Part shown: positions 51,375 through 59,875 of the stretch, piece after piece
Layout of the letters: every line of letters starts with the position of its first letter
Numbering within the stretch: position 1 is the stretch's first letter
DNA from: CAVXHQ01 sp963761735
GTDB lineage: Bacteria > Pseudomonadota > Alphaproteobacteria > Rhodobacterales > Rhodobacteraceae
DNA: 64,000 nucleotides
Assembly: GCA_963761735.1 (NCBI GenBank)
Contig: CAVXHQ010000007.1
Span: 186,001 to 250,000 of the forward strand
Direction of reading: 5' to 3'
Translations under genes and position numbers: made by a program
Notes under the pieces: generated by a model
Told to the model about the DNA's origin: nothing
Database searches by the model: none
Seen by the model: the letters and a program-made list of their open reading frames with translations, nothing else

Positions 51375-51400
51375 GGCGGGGGCGCATATCGCCCCCCGCC
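51375..51400 (-). terminator. GC hairpin after the GTA capsid gene
   Basis: On the minus strand GGCGGGGG and CCCCCGCC form an 8-pair stem with a 10-base loop, starting 14 bases after the capsid stop. There is no T run, so it probably acts as an mRNA 3'-end stabiliser or partial terminator that raises capsid yield. Confidence 0.55.
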
Positions 51401-51414
51401 TGCCGCCCGCAGCC

Positions 51415-52602
51415 TTAGCTGGTGGCGATGCGCAGAACCTTGATCGCGGCGAAATCGCTCACCGCGCCGCCGACGCGCTTGGTTGCGTAGAACAGGACGT
51501 GCGGCTTGGCCGAGAACGGATCGCGCAGCACGCGCAGGTCCGGACGCTCGGCGATGGTATAGCCCGCCTCGAAGTTGCCGAACGCAATCGGAAAGGCGTT
51601 GGCGGCAACGTCGGGCATGTCCTCGGCAATGAGGACCGGATAGCCCATCAGACGCGCAGGCTCACCCGCGGCAAGGCTGTCGGCCCACAGATAGCGGCCG
51701 TCCGCGTCCTTGAGTTTGCGGACCACGGCCGTCGTCTTCGAGTTCATCACGAAGGAGGCCCCCGCCCGGTACTGCGCGCCCAGCGCATAGACCAGATCGA
51801 CCAGCGGATCGCCCGAGGTAAGGGCGCCCGCCGCACCCGAGGCCACCCAGCCAAGACCGCCCCAGGCCCAGGCGGAGTTCGCGACGTTGGTATATGTCAA
51901 AAAGCCCTTGGGCTTGTCGACGCCGTTGCCGGACACAAAGGCCGCGGCCTCGGCACGGGCAAACTTTTCGGCGATACGGGCCGACAGCCAGCCCTCGATA
52001 TCGAAAGCGCTGTCGTCGAGCAGACGCTGAGAGGACTTCGGCAGGGCCGACAGTTCGTGCAGCGGGATCGTGATCCGCTCGATCTGCGGCGTCGTCGTCT
52101 CGGTGCGGGCGGCGGTTTCGGCGGCCCAGCCGGCACCGATGTCGCCCCGGTCGATCAACACGTCATAGGAGGTGCTGTCCACGGTCACCACGTTGGCAAT
52201 GGCCCGGACAGAGGCGGCACCGTAGAGCACCGACTTGATCGTGTCGGCGGCCTGCGGCGACACCAGATAGCCACCGTCACCGGCAACAGTCGTCGACAGC
52301 GCCTTGCCCTCGATATCGAGGCCGCGCAGACCATCGTCGTCACCCGACCGCAGATAGGCGTTGAACGCCTTCTGGTGGGGGGCATCGGCGTGGCTCTCGG
52401 CGCTCAGCGCAGGGCGCATTTCGGCAAACATCGTCTTACGGTCCAGCTTGGTCATACGGTCATCCTGCTGTTTGAGTTTGGTTGTCATCTCGGTCATGAA
52501 GCCCGCGATTGCAGACTTCAGCTCGGCTGCGGGGCCGGGGTCGGCAGACAGATCTGTCCCGGCCCGTGGCGTTGCCCCGGATAGAATGGGGGGAGTGGTC
52601 AT
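51415..52602 (-). CDS. GTA g5, major capsid protein (HK97 fold)
   Basis: A 395-residue HK97-type capsid protein. Residues 1-95 form the delta-like scaffold (KSAIAGFMTEMTTKLKQQDDRMTKLDRK) expected to be removed by g4. The mature shell begins around HADAPHQKAFNAYLRSGDDDGLR, and conserved parts are GGYLVSPQAADTIKSVL, VSGNGVDKPKGFLTY, GASFVMNSKTTAVVRKLKDADG and AFGNFEAGYTIAERPDLRVLRDPFSAK. GAGGA precedes ATG 52602. Confidence 0.95.
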   Translation of the reverse strand: MTTPPILSGATPRAGTDLSADPGPAAELKSAIAGFMTEMTTKLKQQDDRMTKLDRKTMFAEMRPALSAESHADAPHQKAFNAYLRSGDDDGLRGLDIEGKALSTTVAGDGGYLVSPQAADTIKSVLYGAASVRAIANVVTVDSTSYDVLIDRGDIGAGWAAETAARTETTTPQIERITIPLHELSALPKSSQRLLDDSAFDIEGWLSARIAEKFARAEAAAFVSGNGVDKPKGFLTYTNVANSAWAWGGLGWVASGAAGALTSGDPLVDLVYALGAQYRAGASFVMNSKTTAVVRKLKDADGRYLWADSLAAGEPARLMGYPVLIAEDMPDVAANAFPIAFGNFEAGYTIAERPDLRVLRDPFSAKPHVLFYATKRVGGAVSDFAAIKVLRIATS

Positions 52603-52676
52603 GGATCATTCCTCGCTTGGGTTAATTTCGTCGGACCCCGGGTCTCGTCGCCTCCCGGGGCCCTGTGCCGCGTGCC

Positions 52677-53246
52677 TTAGCGGCCCTCGCGGAACACCGC
52701 CGCCGCATCGTCGAAGACACGCGCCATCTCGCGCAGGGCCGCGGCCTCGTCCTCACCGACAAGCGCGGGCGCCCCCTTTCCGGCGACACGCGCCTCAGGC
52801 AGCATCGGGAACGTCACGACAGACACCTCCCACAGGTCCAGCTCGGACAGACGGCGGCGGCCCGATGCGTCCTTGGTGGCCCGAACGGTGCGATAGCCGA
52901 TGGACAGCCCGTCGATGGCGCCCGCATCGATCAGCGCCACCGCCTCGCGGCCCCGCGCCACATCGCCAAGGATCCGGCCCTTGACGTACAGGCCCCGCGC
53001 GTCCTCGCGGACCTCGTCCCAGACTCCGATCGGCTCGGACGGATCGTGCTGCCACAGCATCTTGACCCGGCCACCTTTCGCCGCGATCTGACCCAGCGAG
53101 GCCGCATAGGCGCCCCTCTCGACCACATCGTTGCCCTGATCGACAGAACCGAACAGCGAGGCATAGCCCTCGATCACCCGGCCCTGCGTGCCATCGGCCG
53201 TCACCTGCACATCGCCCAGACGGGCGAACTTATGTTCCAGATCCAT
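52677..53246 (-). CDS. GTA g4, prohead protease
   Basis: A 189-residue HK97 prohead serine protease. GAGGAG lies 7 bases before the ATG at 53246 but only 1 base before the ATG at 53252, so 53246 (MDLEHKFARLGDVQV) is preferred. The family core is GRVIEGYASLFGSVDQGNDVVERGAY, KMLWQHDPSEPIGVW (catalytic His) and AGAIDGLSIGYRTV (catalytic Ser). It trims the capsid scaffold. Confidence 0.92.
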   Translation of the reverse strand: MDLEHKFARLGDVQVTADGTQGRVIEGYASLFGSVDQGNDVVERGAYAASLGQIAAKGGRVKMLWQHDPSEPIGVWDEVREDARGLYVKGRILGDVARGREAVALIDAGAIDGLSIGYRTVRATKDASGRRRLSELDLWEVSVVTFPMLPEARVAGKGAPALVGEDEAAALREMARVFDDAAAVFREGR

Positions 53247-53257
53247 TGCCATACTCC

Positions 53258-53497
53258 TCAAATCCCGCTCAAAACCCGACCCGACTGCACCAGGCCGATC
53301 ACGAATTCGCCCAGCACCACCGCCGCGACGCCGTAAACTGTCAGCCACAACCGCTTTTCCAGCCGCTCGATCAGCGCCTCGATCTTGCCCAGTTGCAGCG
53401 CCATCTGCGCGAATTGCAGCGCCACAAGCCGCTCGTGCGCCTCGAGTTTCAGTCCCGGCGCGCAGGCAAACGCCTCCCTCTCGCGCCGTTCATCCAT
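53258..53497 (-). CDS. GTA g3.5, head formation protein (rcc01685 family)
   Basis: A 79-residue protein (MDERREREAFACAPGLKLEA) with a helical amphipathic middle (ERLVALQFAQMALQLGKIEALIERLEKRL) and one C-terminal membrane-like helix (WLTVYGVAAVVLGEFVIGLV). It matches the small GTA head formation proteins. It overlaps the portal stop by 8 bases and ends 11 bases before g4. Confidence 0.85.
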   Translation of the reverse strand: MDERREREAFACAPGLKLEAHERLVALQFAQMALQLGKIEALIERLEKRLWLTVYGVAAVVLGEFVIGLVQSGRVLSGI

Positions 53498-54734
53498 TCT
53501 CACCGACCTCCAGGCTGGGCAGGCCCAGCAACGACCGCTTTTCACCCACCGTCAGGAACGATGCCTCGGCCACACGCCGCCACTGCATGTCGCGTTCCTC
53601 GGCCAGTGCCGCGACCTGATCCAGATCGGGGCGCAACTCGAAATCCTCGCCGGTAAAATCCTCGAGCCAGTCACCGATGGACGCCGCCACCCGTGTCGCC
53701 AGCGGCAGCACGGTCAGGCGGTAGAACGCCCGGTTCGCCTCCTGATAATTGGCGTAGGTCGCGTCGCCGGGGATCCCGAGGATCATCGGCGGCACCCCGA
53801 AGGCCACGGCAATCTCGCGGGCCGCCGCTTCCTTGGTCTTCTGAAATTCCATGTCGGACGGCGAGAACCCCATCGGTTTCCAATCGAGGCCGCCCTCCAG
53901 CAGCATCGGCCGCCCCGCATTGCGCGCACCCTGATGCTGGCTTTCCATCTCGCCCACCAGCCGGTCGTACTGGTCCTGGCTCAGCCCGCCGGACCCATCC
54001 AGACCCTTGTAGATGATCGCGCCCGAGGGCCGGGCCGCGTTGTCCAGCAGCGCCTTGGACCAGCGCGACGCCGCGTTGTGCACGTCCAGCGCCGTTGCCG
54101 CCGCCTGCATCGGCGAGAACCCGTAATGGTCGTCTGTCGGATGAAAGCTCTTGATGTGGCAGATCGGGGAAACGCCCGCGCCCACCGCGAACCGATGCTT
54201 GCGCCCCGCCACCGCGTATTCGTATCCGACGGGCCAGCCATCGGCGCCGGGCACGACCGACATCCTGTCCGACCGCAGCACATGCATCTCGCCGGGCAGC
54301 GCGCCGTCGCTCACCGCCTCGACGTATCCGTTGCCGGTCAGCAGGATCTGCCCGATCAGCGCCTCGAAAAATTCCGCCCGGCCCTGCGCCGCATTCGGGC
54401 GGGTCACCAAGTCCAGCACCGGGTGCGTCTCATAGCGCCGCGACGCGTCCTGCAACACCAGCGGGAGGGCAGCAGCCGCCTCGGCGATCAGCTTGACCGC
54501 GCGAAACCCGACCGGATTGCCGAGAAACCCCAGCCGCGTCAGCGTGACGGTATCGCGCGGGCTCCATGCCACGCGACCCGCAGCGGCGCCCGTGGCGACT
54601 GTCCCCACCGCCGAGGCCTTGGCCTCCGGCGGACCACTACGGCCCGAGGCCTTAACCTCCGGCAGCGCGCTGCGACCGGGCACAGCGCGCACGGCGTCCT
54701 GGGCCGCATCCGCTTTCCTGCGCATTCCAAACAT
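53490..54734 (-). CDS. GTA g3, portal protein (HK97 family)
   Basis: A 414-residue portal subunit. GGAGGAG lies 6 bases before ATG 54734 (MFGMRRKADAAQDAVRAVPG), which decides the start over the ATG 6 bases upstream. Portal features are NPVGFRAVKLIAEAAAALPL, LTGNGYVEAVSDGALPGEMHVLRSDRM, HIKSFHPTDDHYGFSPMQAAATALDVHNAASRW and GVPPMILGIPGDATYANYQEANRAFYRLTVLPL. It forms the DNA-entry ring. Confidence 0.94.
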   Translation of the reverse strand: MFGMRRKADAAQDAVRAVPGRSALPEVKASGRSGPPEAKASAVGTVATGAAAGRVAWSPRDTVTLTRLGFLGNPVGFRAVKLIAEAAAALPLVLQDASRRYETHPVLDLVTRPNAAQGRAEFFEALIGQILLTGNGYVEAVSDGALPGEMHVLRSDRMSVVPGADGWPVGYEYAVAGRKHRFAVGAGVSPICHIKSFHPTDDHYGFSPMQAAATALDVHNAASRWSKALLDNAARPSGAIIYKGLDGSGGLSQDQYDRLVGEMESQHQGARNAGRPMLLEGGLDWKPMGFSPSDMEFQKTKEAAAREIAVAFGVPPMILGIPGDATYANYQEANRAFYRLTVLPLATRVAASIGDWLEDFTGEDFELRPDLDQVAALAEERDMQWRRVAEASFLTVGEKRSLLGLPSLEVGENG

Positions 54735-54942
54735 GTCCATCTCCTCCGGCACTGCCCAATCGTCGACTTCGAGATGCACTTTGCCTGAGAGGCTTTAAGG
54801 TGCCCTGTCCCCACCGTCCGGTGCCCCCGGTGTCCGGCGCAACACCCCCGGCGTTCGCGTCCGAGCGACCATTCGCGGACGAAACGCGCCGACGACCGCA
54901 CCGCAGCTCCGGCGCCGCCTCCCCGCCGCCGGTATCGGGCGC

Positions 54943-54976
54943 AAAAAAAGGGGCCGCGCCGAAACGGCACAGCCCC
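54943..54976 (-). terminator. intrinsic terminator between GTA terminase and portal genes
   Basis: On the minus strand GGGGCTGTGCCG and CGGCGCGGCCCC form a 12-pair stem (two G-T pairs) with a TTT loop, followed directly by seven T. It is 31 bases past the g2 stop and about 210 bases before the g3 start. It should end or attenuate transcripts inside the GTA operon. Confidence 0.85.
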
Positions 54977-55007
54977 CTACAGGAAAACATCGCGGCCCAG
55001 ATCGCGC

Positions 55008-56420
55008 TCAGACCAGCCGCAACCTCGGATTGCTCCGCGCCAGCGCCGCGCCAATCATCGCCTCGTGCAGCGCCCAGACAAGCGCATCGACCCGGTCGGG
55101 CGATCCCTTGCCATCGAACCCGGTGCGCGTCATCAGCGCCATCTGATCCTCGAGCACGCCCAGCCCCGGCAGATGCCGCACACGGCCCTGCTCATAGAGC
55201 GCGGCGACCGGCTCTGCCCGCACCCCCTTGGACTTGGTGGCTGACACCTTCGAAAACGGCACGTGCTGATCCACCTGCCGGATCATCGCCTCCACCATCG
55301 CCCCACCCTGGTTCACCTCGGCCACGATCCGGTCGGCCCCGTATCTGCGCGCCGCATCGACCGCCGCCGCGGCCCACCCGTTCGGAGAGGCCACAAGGCT
55401 CACGTCCTCCAGCACATAGGCCCGCCAATCCGCGATATTCTCGGCGTAGGTCACCCCCACCACGACGATCCCGCATTCGTCCGCCTTCTCCCCGGACGAC
55501 GCCGAAGGATCGACTGCCACGACGATCCGGTCACACGCGGGCGCCCTCCGCACCAATGCATCGTCCAGCATCGCCCGCGTCCACAACGCCCCTTCGGTGT
55601 CTGACAGCAACACGCCCTCGATCTCCTCACGCCCCTGCCGCGATCCGGCATAGCGCGCCTCGATCTCCGTCAGGAACGCATCGGCCAGATAGGCCCGGTT
55701 TGCCTGCGTCGGCGCGTGGGTGGCCACCGTGCTGTCGCGTTTCATCAGATCGTGCAGCATAGCTGTGTTGCGCGGCGTCGTTGTCACGCAGGCGCGTGGA
55801 TCGTCGCCCAGTCGCAGACAGAACTGCACCATGTCCCAGGCGTCCTGCGCGCGTGTCCATTTCGCAAGCTCGTCCGCCCAGACCAGATCGAACTGCGGCC
55901 CCCGCAACGCCTCGAAATCCTGCGCCGAAAACACCCGCGCCTCCGCCCCGTTGGGCCACACCAGCATCCGCCGCGTCGAGATCCACTGCGGACGGCGGTC
56001 GGGCGGCGAGCAGGCCAGAATGCCGCTCTCGCCGAACACCATCACCTCGCGCGCCTGATCGTAGGTTTCCCCCACCAGCGCCACCCGCCGCGCCCGCCCC
56101 GGATCGTGCGCCCGCGCGCCCTCGACATTGCTGCGCACCCATTCGGACCCGGCGCGGGTCTTGCCCGCCCCGCGCCCGCCCAGAATGACCCACGTCCGCC
56201 AGTCGCCCGTCGGCGCGATCTGATGCGGATGCGACCAGAACTCGAACAGGTACGGCAGCACCCGCAATTCCGCCTCCGACATCGCGTCAAGGAATTCAGC
56301 CCTCTCGGCAGCACTCACGGATGCGAGCAAGGCGGCACCCGATCTGAGCGCGTGCGGCGTCGAGGTCGAACCCATCGCCTCCGGCGCCACTTCGACCCTC
56401 GCGTTTCGATTTCCACTCAT
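55008..56420 (-). CDS. GTA g2, large terminase subunit
   Basis: A 470-residue DNA-packaging motor. Walker A GGRGAGKT is at residues 81-88 and Walker B DLVWADE at 178-184. The nuclease domain has VVAVDPSAS (Asp304) and, near the C terminus, DRVDALVWAL. In RcGTA this headful enzyme packages random host DNA of about 4 kb. ATG 56420 overlaps g1 by 125 bases; a start at the internal MGSTSTPHAL (about 56375) would reduce this. The DNA specificity domain is not distinguishable by eye. Confidence 0.94.
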   Translation of the reverse strand: MSGNRNARVEVAPEAMGSTSTPHALRSGAALLASVSAAERAEFLDAMSEAELRVLPYLFEFWSHPHQIAPTGDWRTWVILGGRGAGKTRAGSEWVRSNVEGARAHDPGRARRVALVGETYDQAREVMVFGESGILACSPPDRRPQWISTRRMLVWPNGAEARVFSAQDFEALRGPQFDLVWADELAKWTRAQDAWDMVQFCLRLGDDPRACVTTTPRNTAMLHDLMKRDSTVATHAPTQANRAYLADAFLTEIEARYAGSRQGREEIEGVLLSDTEGALWTRAMLDDALVRRAPACDRIVVAVDPSASSGEKADECGIVVVGVTYAENIADWRAYVLEDVSLVASPNGWAAAAVDAARRYGADRIVAEVNQGGAMVEAMIRQVDQHVPFSKVSATKSKGVRAEPVAALYEQGRVRHLPGLGVLEDQMALMTRTGFDGKGSPDRVDALVWALHEAMIGAALARSNPRLRLV

Positions 56421-56643
56421 GATATTTCTGCTCCGTCTCGATGGCCCGCATCAGCGCCGTCTCCAGCTCCTTTTGCTTGGCCGTGATTTCCCGGGCCGAA
56501 CCGCTCTCACCCTCACGCGCCGCGCGCACCAGCACCGCCAGCGTCTCGCGGACGCTGACCAGCGTGATCACGCAGTCGTCGAAAAGGGATTTGAGCCTTG
56601 GGTCCGACGCATCGACCCTACCTGTCATATCGTCATCGTTCAT
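56296..56643 (-). CDS. GTA g1, small terminase subunit
   Basis: About 115 residues from ATG 56643 (MNDDDMTGRVDASDPRLKSL). The helical core DDCVITLVSVRETLAVLVRAAREG and AKQKELETALMRAIETEQKYHEWK is typical of GTA g1, which is shorter than phage TerS and lacks sequence-specific cos/pac recognition. The C-terminal third overlaps the start of g2. First gene of the GTA transcript. Confidence 0.85.
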   Translation of the reverse strand: MNDDDMTGRVDASDPRLKSLFDDCVITLVSVRETLAVLVRAAREGESGSAREITAKQKELETALMRAIETEQKYHEWKSKREGRSGAGGDGFDLDAARAQIGCRLARIRECCREG

Positions 56644-56735
56644 GTATCGGGCTGACCTCCGCCTACCCGTCCACGAAAACATACCGCAAACACGCGGGAT
56701 CGCCCCCGCAGTGCCCGCCCTGTCCTAGCCTTTGC

Positions 56736-56764
56736 AACATGACTGAAAAACCGCCAAAAGTCAA
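56736..56764 (-). promoter_or_regulatory. candidate GTA cluster promoter
   Basis: TTGACT (56759-56764) and CATGTT (56736-56741) are separated by 17 bases, about 93 bases before g1. The -35 is good and the -10 poor, as expected for a promoter needing an activator; in R. capsulatus GafA activates the GTA promoter. A GC dyad lies immediately upstream. Confidence 0.4.
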
Positions 56765-56780
56765 TGACTTGCTTGGCACT

Positions 56781-56806
56781 CCGCAACGCCTGCAGGCGCG
56801 TTGCGG
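56781..56806. repeat. dyad upstream of the GTA promoter
   Basis: CCGCAACGC pairs with GCGTTGCGG (9 pairs, 8-base loop containing CTGCAG). It lies 59 bases after the mltG stop and 17 bases before the candidate -35 of g1, so it is either an mltG 3' hairpin or a regulator site. Confidence 0.5.
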
Positions 56807-56864
56807 GCAGATTGGGTTAACCCACAACGCACCCTGCGCCTACACCCCGTTAACCAGGACCGCC

Positions 56865-58043
56865 CTAGTTGCCAGAGCTTTCCTGCGCCGCCGCCGCCTG
56901 TTCAAGCGCGCGGTACGCCGCCACGTTGCGGTTGTGATCTTCCAGCGTCACCGCGAAATTATGCCCGTCCTGCGGATCGAGGCTGCGGGCCACGAAAAAG
57001 ATGAAATCCGTCTCCGCCGGGTTCATCACCGCCTCGATGCTTGCGCGTCCGGGGTTGGCGATGGGCGTTGGCGGCAGGCCGTCGATCACATAGGTGTTCC
57101 ACGGCGTTTCGGCGCGCAGCTCGCTCTGCCGCAAGCCGCGCCCCAGAATGCCTTCGCCCCCCGTCACGCCATAGATAACCGTCGGGTCGGTCTGCAACCG
57201 CATGCCCAGTCGTAACCGGTTCTCGAACACGCTCGCGACCGTGCGTACCTCGTCCGTGCCGCCGGTTTCCTTCTCGACGATGGACGCCAGGATCAGCGCC
57301 TCCTGCGGGCTCGCCAGTGGCAAACCGTCATCCCGTCCCGCCCAGGCTTCGGCCAGCACCGCCTCCTGCGCGCTCGTCATGCGCGCCACCAGGTCGGCAA
57401 CCCGCGCCCCCGGCAACACGTCATAACTGTCGGGTGCCAGCGCCCCTTCCGGCGGAAACTCACTCACGTCGCCTTCGAGGATTTCCAGCCCGTTCAGCGC
57501 CGTCATCACCTGCCAGACGGTCGTTCCCTCGACGACCTGAATCGCGAACTGCGTGTCGCTGCGGGTCCGCACGGCGACATATTCCACCGGTGCTTCCTCG
57601 GTCAGCGGCTCAAACCGCACGATCTCGACGAACCGGTTCGTCGCGGGATCGAGTTCACGGACCCGCGCCACCGTCCGCCCGATGCCGACAGTGTAGACAA
57701 CCTGCGTGCCACAGGTACTCGCCCCGCCGCGCGTCACGAGATCGACGATGGATGACATCGACGACGCGGGCGGCACAAGGAAACTGCCCGCCTTCAGGTC
57801 CTCGTTCTTGCCGGAATAATCCGCGCCCATGCGAAATATCGCGGGCGAGGCGATGGCGCCCTGTTCGGCCAAATCCAGGCTGACCGCACGCATGTTTCCA
57901 CCCTGCGGGACGCGCAGACAGATCGCCTCGGCCAATGGCCCCTCCGCACTGTATCGACCGACACCCCAGGTCACGGCCCCGGCGCTCAGAAACAGTGCCA
58001 CGATCAGAAACGTCATGCCGTTCGCTGCAACATGACGCCACAT
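56865..58043 (-). CDS. mltG: endolytic transglycosylase MltG
   Basis: A 392-residue inner-membrane peptidoglycan transglycosylase thought to release nascent glycan strands and set their length. One N-terminal helix (about 9-28) precedes LysM-like and YceG domains. The catalytic Glu is E257 in LASIVEKET, with RLRLGMRLQTDPTVIYG and TPWNTYVIDGLPPTPIANPG downstream. Its ATG overlaps the fabF TGA by one base, so translation is probably coupled. Confidence 0.93.
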   Translation of the reverse strand: MWRHVAANGMTFLIVALFLSAGAVTWGVGRYSAEGPLAEAICLRVPQGGNMRAVSLDLAEQGAIASPAIFRMGADYSGKNEDLKAGSFLVPPASSMSSIVDLVTRGGASTCGTQVVYTVGIGRTVARVRELDPATNRFVEIVRFEPLTEEAPVEYVAVRTRSDTQFAIQVVEGTTVWQVMTALNGLEILEGDVSEFPPEGALAPDSYDVLPGARVADLVARMTSAQEAVLAEAWAGRDDGLPLASPQEALILASIVEKETGGTDEVRTVASVFENRLRLGMRLQTDPTVIYGVTGGEGILGRGLRQSELRAETPWNTYVIDGLPPTPIANPGRASIEAVMNPAETDFIFFVARSLDPQDGHNFAVTLEDHNRNVAAYRALEQAAAAQESSGN

Positions 58044-59317
58044 CAGGCAGCCGTCCCACGGTCGGGCCGTCCAAACACGACGCTGGCGTTCGTACCGCCA
58101 AAGCCGAACGAGTTCGACAAGGCCACATCCACCTTGCGCACCCGTTTCCGATGCGGCGCCAGATCGACGACCGTATCGATGGCCGGGTTATCGAGGTTGA
58201 TCGTCGGCGGCACCACCTGATCGCGCAGCGCCAATATCGAAAACACCGCCTCGATCGCCCCCGCCGCGCCCAGCAGATGCCCGGTCGCCGATTTCGTCGA
58301 CGACATCGTCACCTTGTCCGCCGCCTCTCCCATGATCCGTTCGACCGCGCGCAATTCGATCACGTCGGCCATCGTCGAGGTGCCGTGCGCGTTGATGTAA
58401 TCCACATCTCCCGCCGTGATGCCCGCATCCTCGATCGCCGCCCGCATCGACCGTTCGGCCCCGTCACCGTCCTCGGCGGGGGCGGTGATGTGGTGCGCGT
58501 CGCCGGACATGCCATAGCCCAGCACCTCGGCATAGATCTTCGCGCCGCGCGCCAGCGCATGCTCGTATTCCTCCAGCACGACGATCCCCGCGCCTTCGCC
58601 CATGACGAACCCGTCGCGGTCGGCGTCATAGGGCCGGCTCGCCTTGGTCGGATCGTCGGGCCGTTTGGTCGACAGCGCCTTGCAGGCGTTGAACCCGGCA
58701 ATCCCGATCTCGCAAATCGCGGCCTCGGCCCCGCCCGCGATCATCACGTCGGCGGTGCCGTATTTTATGATCCGCGCCGCATCGCCGATGGCATGTGCGC
58801 CCGTCGAACAGGCCGTCACGATGGAATGGTTCGGTCCCTTGAACCCGTAACGGATCGAAATCTGACCCGAAATCAGGTTGATCAGCGCACCGGGGATGAA
58901 AAACGGCGACACCCGCCGCGCGCCCTTGTCGCGGATCAGCAGCGCCGTTTCGGCAATCGAGTTCAGCCCGCCGATCCCCGATCCCACCATCACGCCGGTG
59001 CGGATCCGGTCGGCCTCTTCGGTCGGCATCCAGCCCGAATCCTCGACCGCCTGCTGCGCCGCCGCAACGCCGAACAGGATGAAATCGTCGATCTTGCGCT
59101 GATCCTTCGGCGCCATATAGGTGTCGGCATTGAACGTGCCGTCACGGCCATCGCCGCGCTTGACTTCGCAGGCATAGGTCGTCGCCAGATGGCTCGCGTC
59201 GAACCTTTGGATCGTCGCGGCCCCCGATTGCCCGTCCAGCAATCGCGCCCAGCTTTGCTCGACCCCGTCTGCCAGCGGCGTCACAAGCCCCAGCCCTGTC
59301 ACAACAACCCGACGCAT
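58043..59317 (-). CDS. fabF: 3-oxoacyl-ACP synthase II
   Basis: A 424-residue condensing enzyme elongating acyl-ACP with malonyl-ACP. The thiolase-fold triad is Cys170 (SIVTACSTGAHA), His310 (INAHGTSTMAD) and His346 (KSATGHLLGAAGA). Length and N terminus (MRRVVVTGLGLVTPLADGVE) are normal. It lies downstream of acpP with a 324-base gap and overlaps mltG by one base. Confidence 0.95.
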   Translation of the reverse strand: MRRVVVTGLGLVTPLADGVEQSWARLLDGQSGAATIQRFDASHLATTYACEVKRGDGRDGTFNADTYMAPKDQRKIDDFILFGVAAAQQAVEDSGWMPTEEADRIRTGVMVGSGIGGLNSIAETALLIRDKGARRVSPFFIPGALINLISGQISIRYGFKGPNHSIVTACSTGAHAIGDAARIIKYGTADVMIAGGAEAAICEIGIAGFNACKALSTKRPDDPTKASRPYDADRDGFVMGEGAGIVVLEEYEHALARGAKIYAEVLGYGMSGDAHHITAPAEDGDGAERSMRAAIEDAGITAGDVDYINAHGTSTMADVIELRAVERIMGEAADKVTMSSTKSATGHLLGAAGAIEAVFSILALRDQVVPPTINLDNPAIDTVVDLAPHRKRVRKVDVALSNSFGFGGTNASVVFGRPDRGTAA

Positions 59318-59641
59318 GCTGCCCCCTCGGTTTTATCTTGTGTTCTCATGCCCGCAATAGCGCGCCCCGTCCCCCGGGGGCAAGACCCGGCACCACCACC
59401 GCGCGGCTCTCCACCGACCGGGCCGTCACACCCTCGCGATTTTGAGAAACCACCCGATCCCGAAAGACCGATCGGCACGGCACTATCGCACCATCCAAAA
59501 ACCTCCCGGCCCGTCAAATGCGCGTGCCCGTCACAGGCCCTGGCCCATCAAAGGCCCTGGCCCGTCAAACGCAAAACGGCGCGCCACCGGGCGCACCGCT
59601 ATATTTCGTGTCTCACCGGTCCCGCCACGGGACCTGCGGAC
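59318..59641. other. intergenic region between acpP and fabF
   Basis: 324 bases. It contains a 7-pair hairpin GGTCCCG-N3-CGGGACC at 59618-59634, just after the acpP stop (probable acpP 3' end, no T run), and a 17-base unit GGCCCTGGCCC(A/G)TCAAA repeated in tandem at 59536-59552 and 59553-59569. The fabF promoter should also lie here. No gene is supported. Confidence 0.55.
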
Positions 59642-59875
59642 CTACTGGGCTTCGGAGATAAACTTGACCGCATCGCCAAAGGTCTGAATCGTTTCGGCGG
59701 CATCGTCCGGGATCTCGATCCCGAATTCTTCCTCGAACGCCATGACCAACTCGACTGTGTCGAGGCTGTCGGCACCCAGATCGTCGATGAACGAGGCGTT
59801 CTCGACGACCTTGTCCTCCTCGACACCAAGGTGCTCTACAACGATCTTGCGCACGCGATCAGCGACATCGCTCAT
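59642..59875 (-). CDS. acpP: acyl carrier protein
   Basis: A 77-residue acidic carrier protein. The phosphopantetheine attachment Ser37 is in LGADSLDTVELVMAFEEEFGIEIPD. GTGAGGA precedes ATG 59875. It carries growing acyl chains for FabD, FabG and FabF, all encoded nearby. Confidence 0.97.
   Translation of the reverse strand: MSDVADRVRKIVVEHLGVEEDKVVENASFIDDLGADSLDTVELVMAFEEEFGIEIPDDAAETIQTFGDAVKFISEAQ

Noticed and set aside
54735..55007. Open frame in the gap between g2 and g3
   Set aside because: The translation is Gly/Arg-rich with no motif and spans the terminator hairpin; treated as non-coding.
42139..56643. Prophage rather than gene transfer agent
   Set aside because: No integrase, repressor, lysis or replication genes; gene order and g3.5, g10.1, g12-g15 match RcGTA; bounded by cysE and mltG/fabF, consistent with a GTA.
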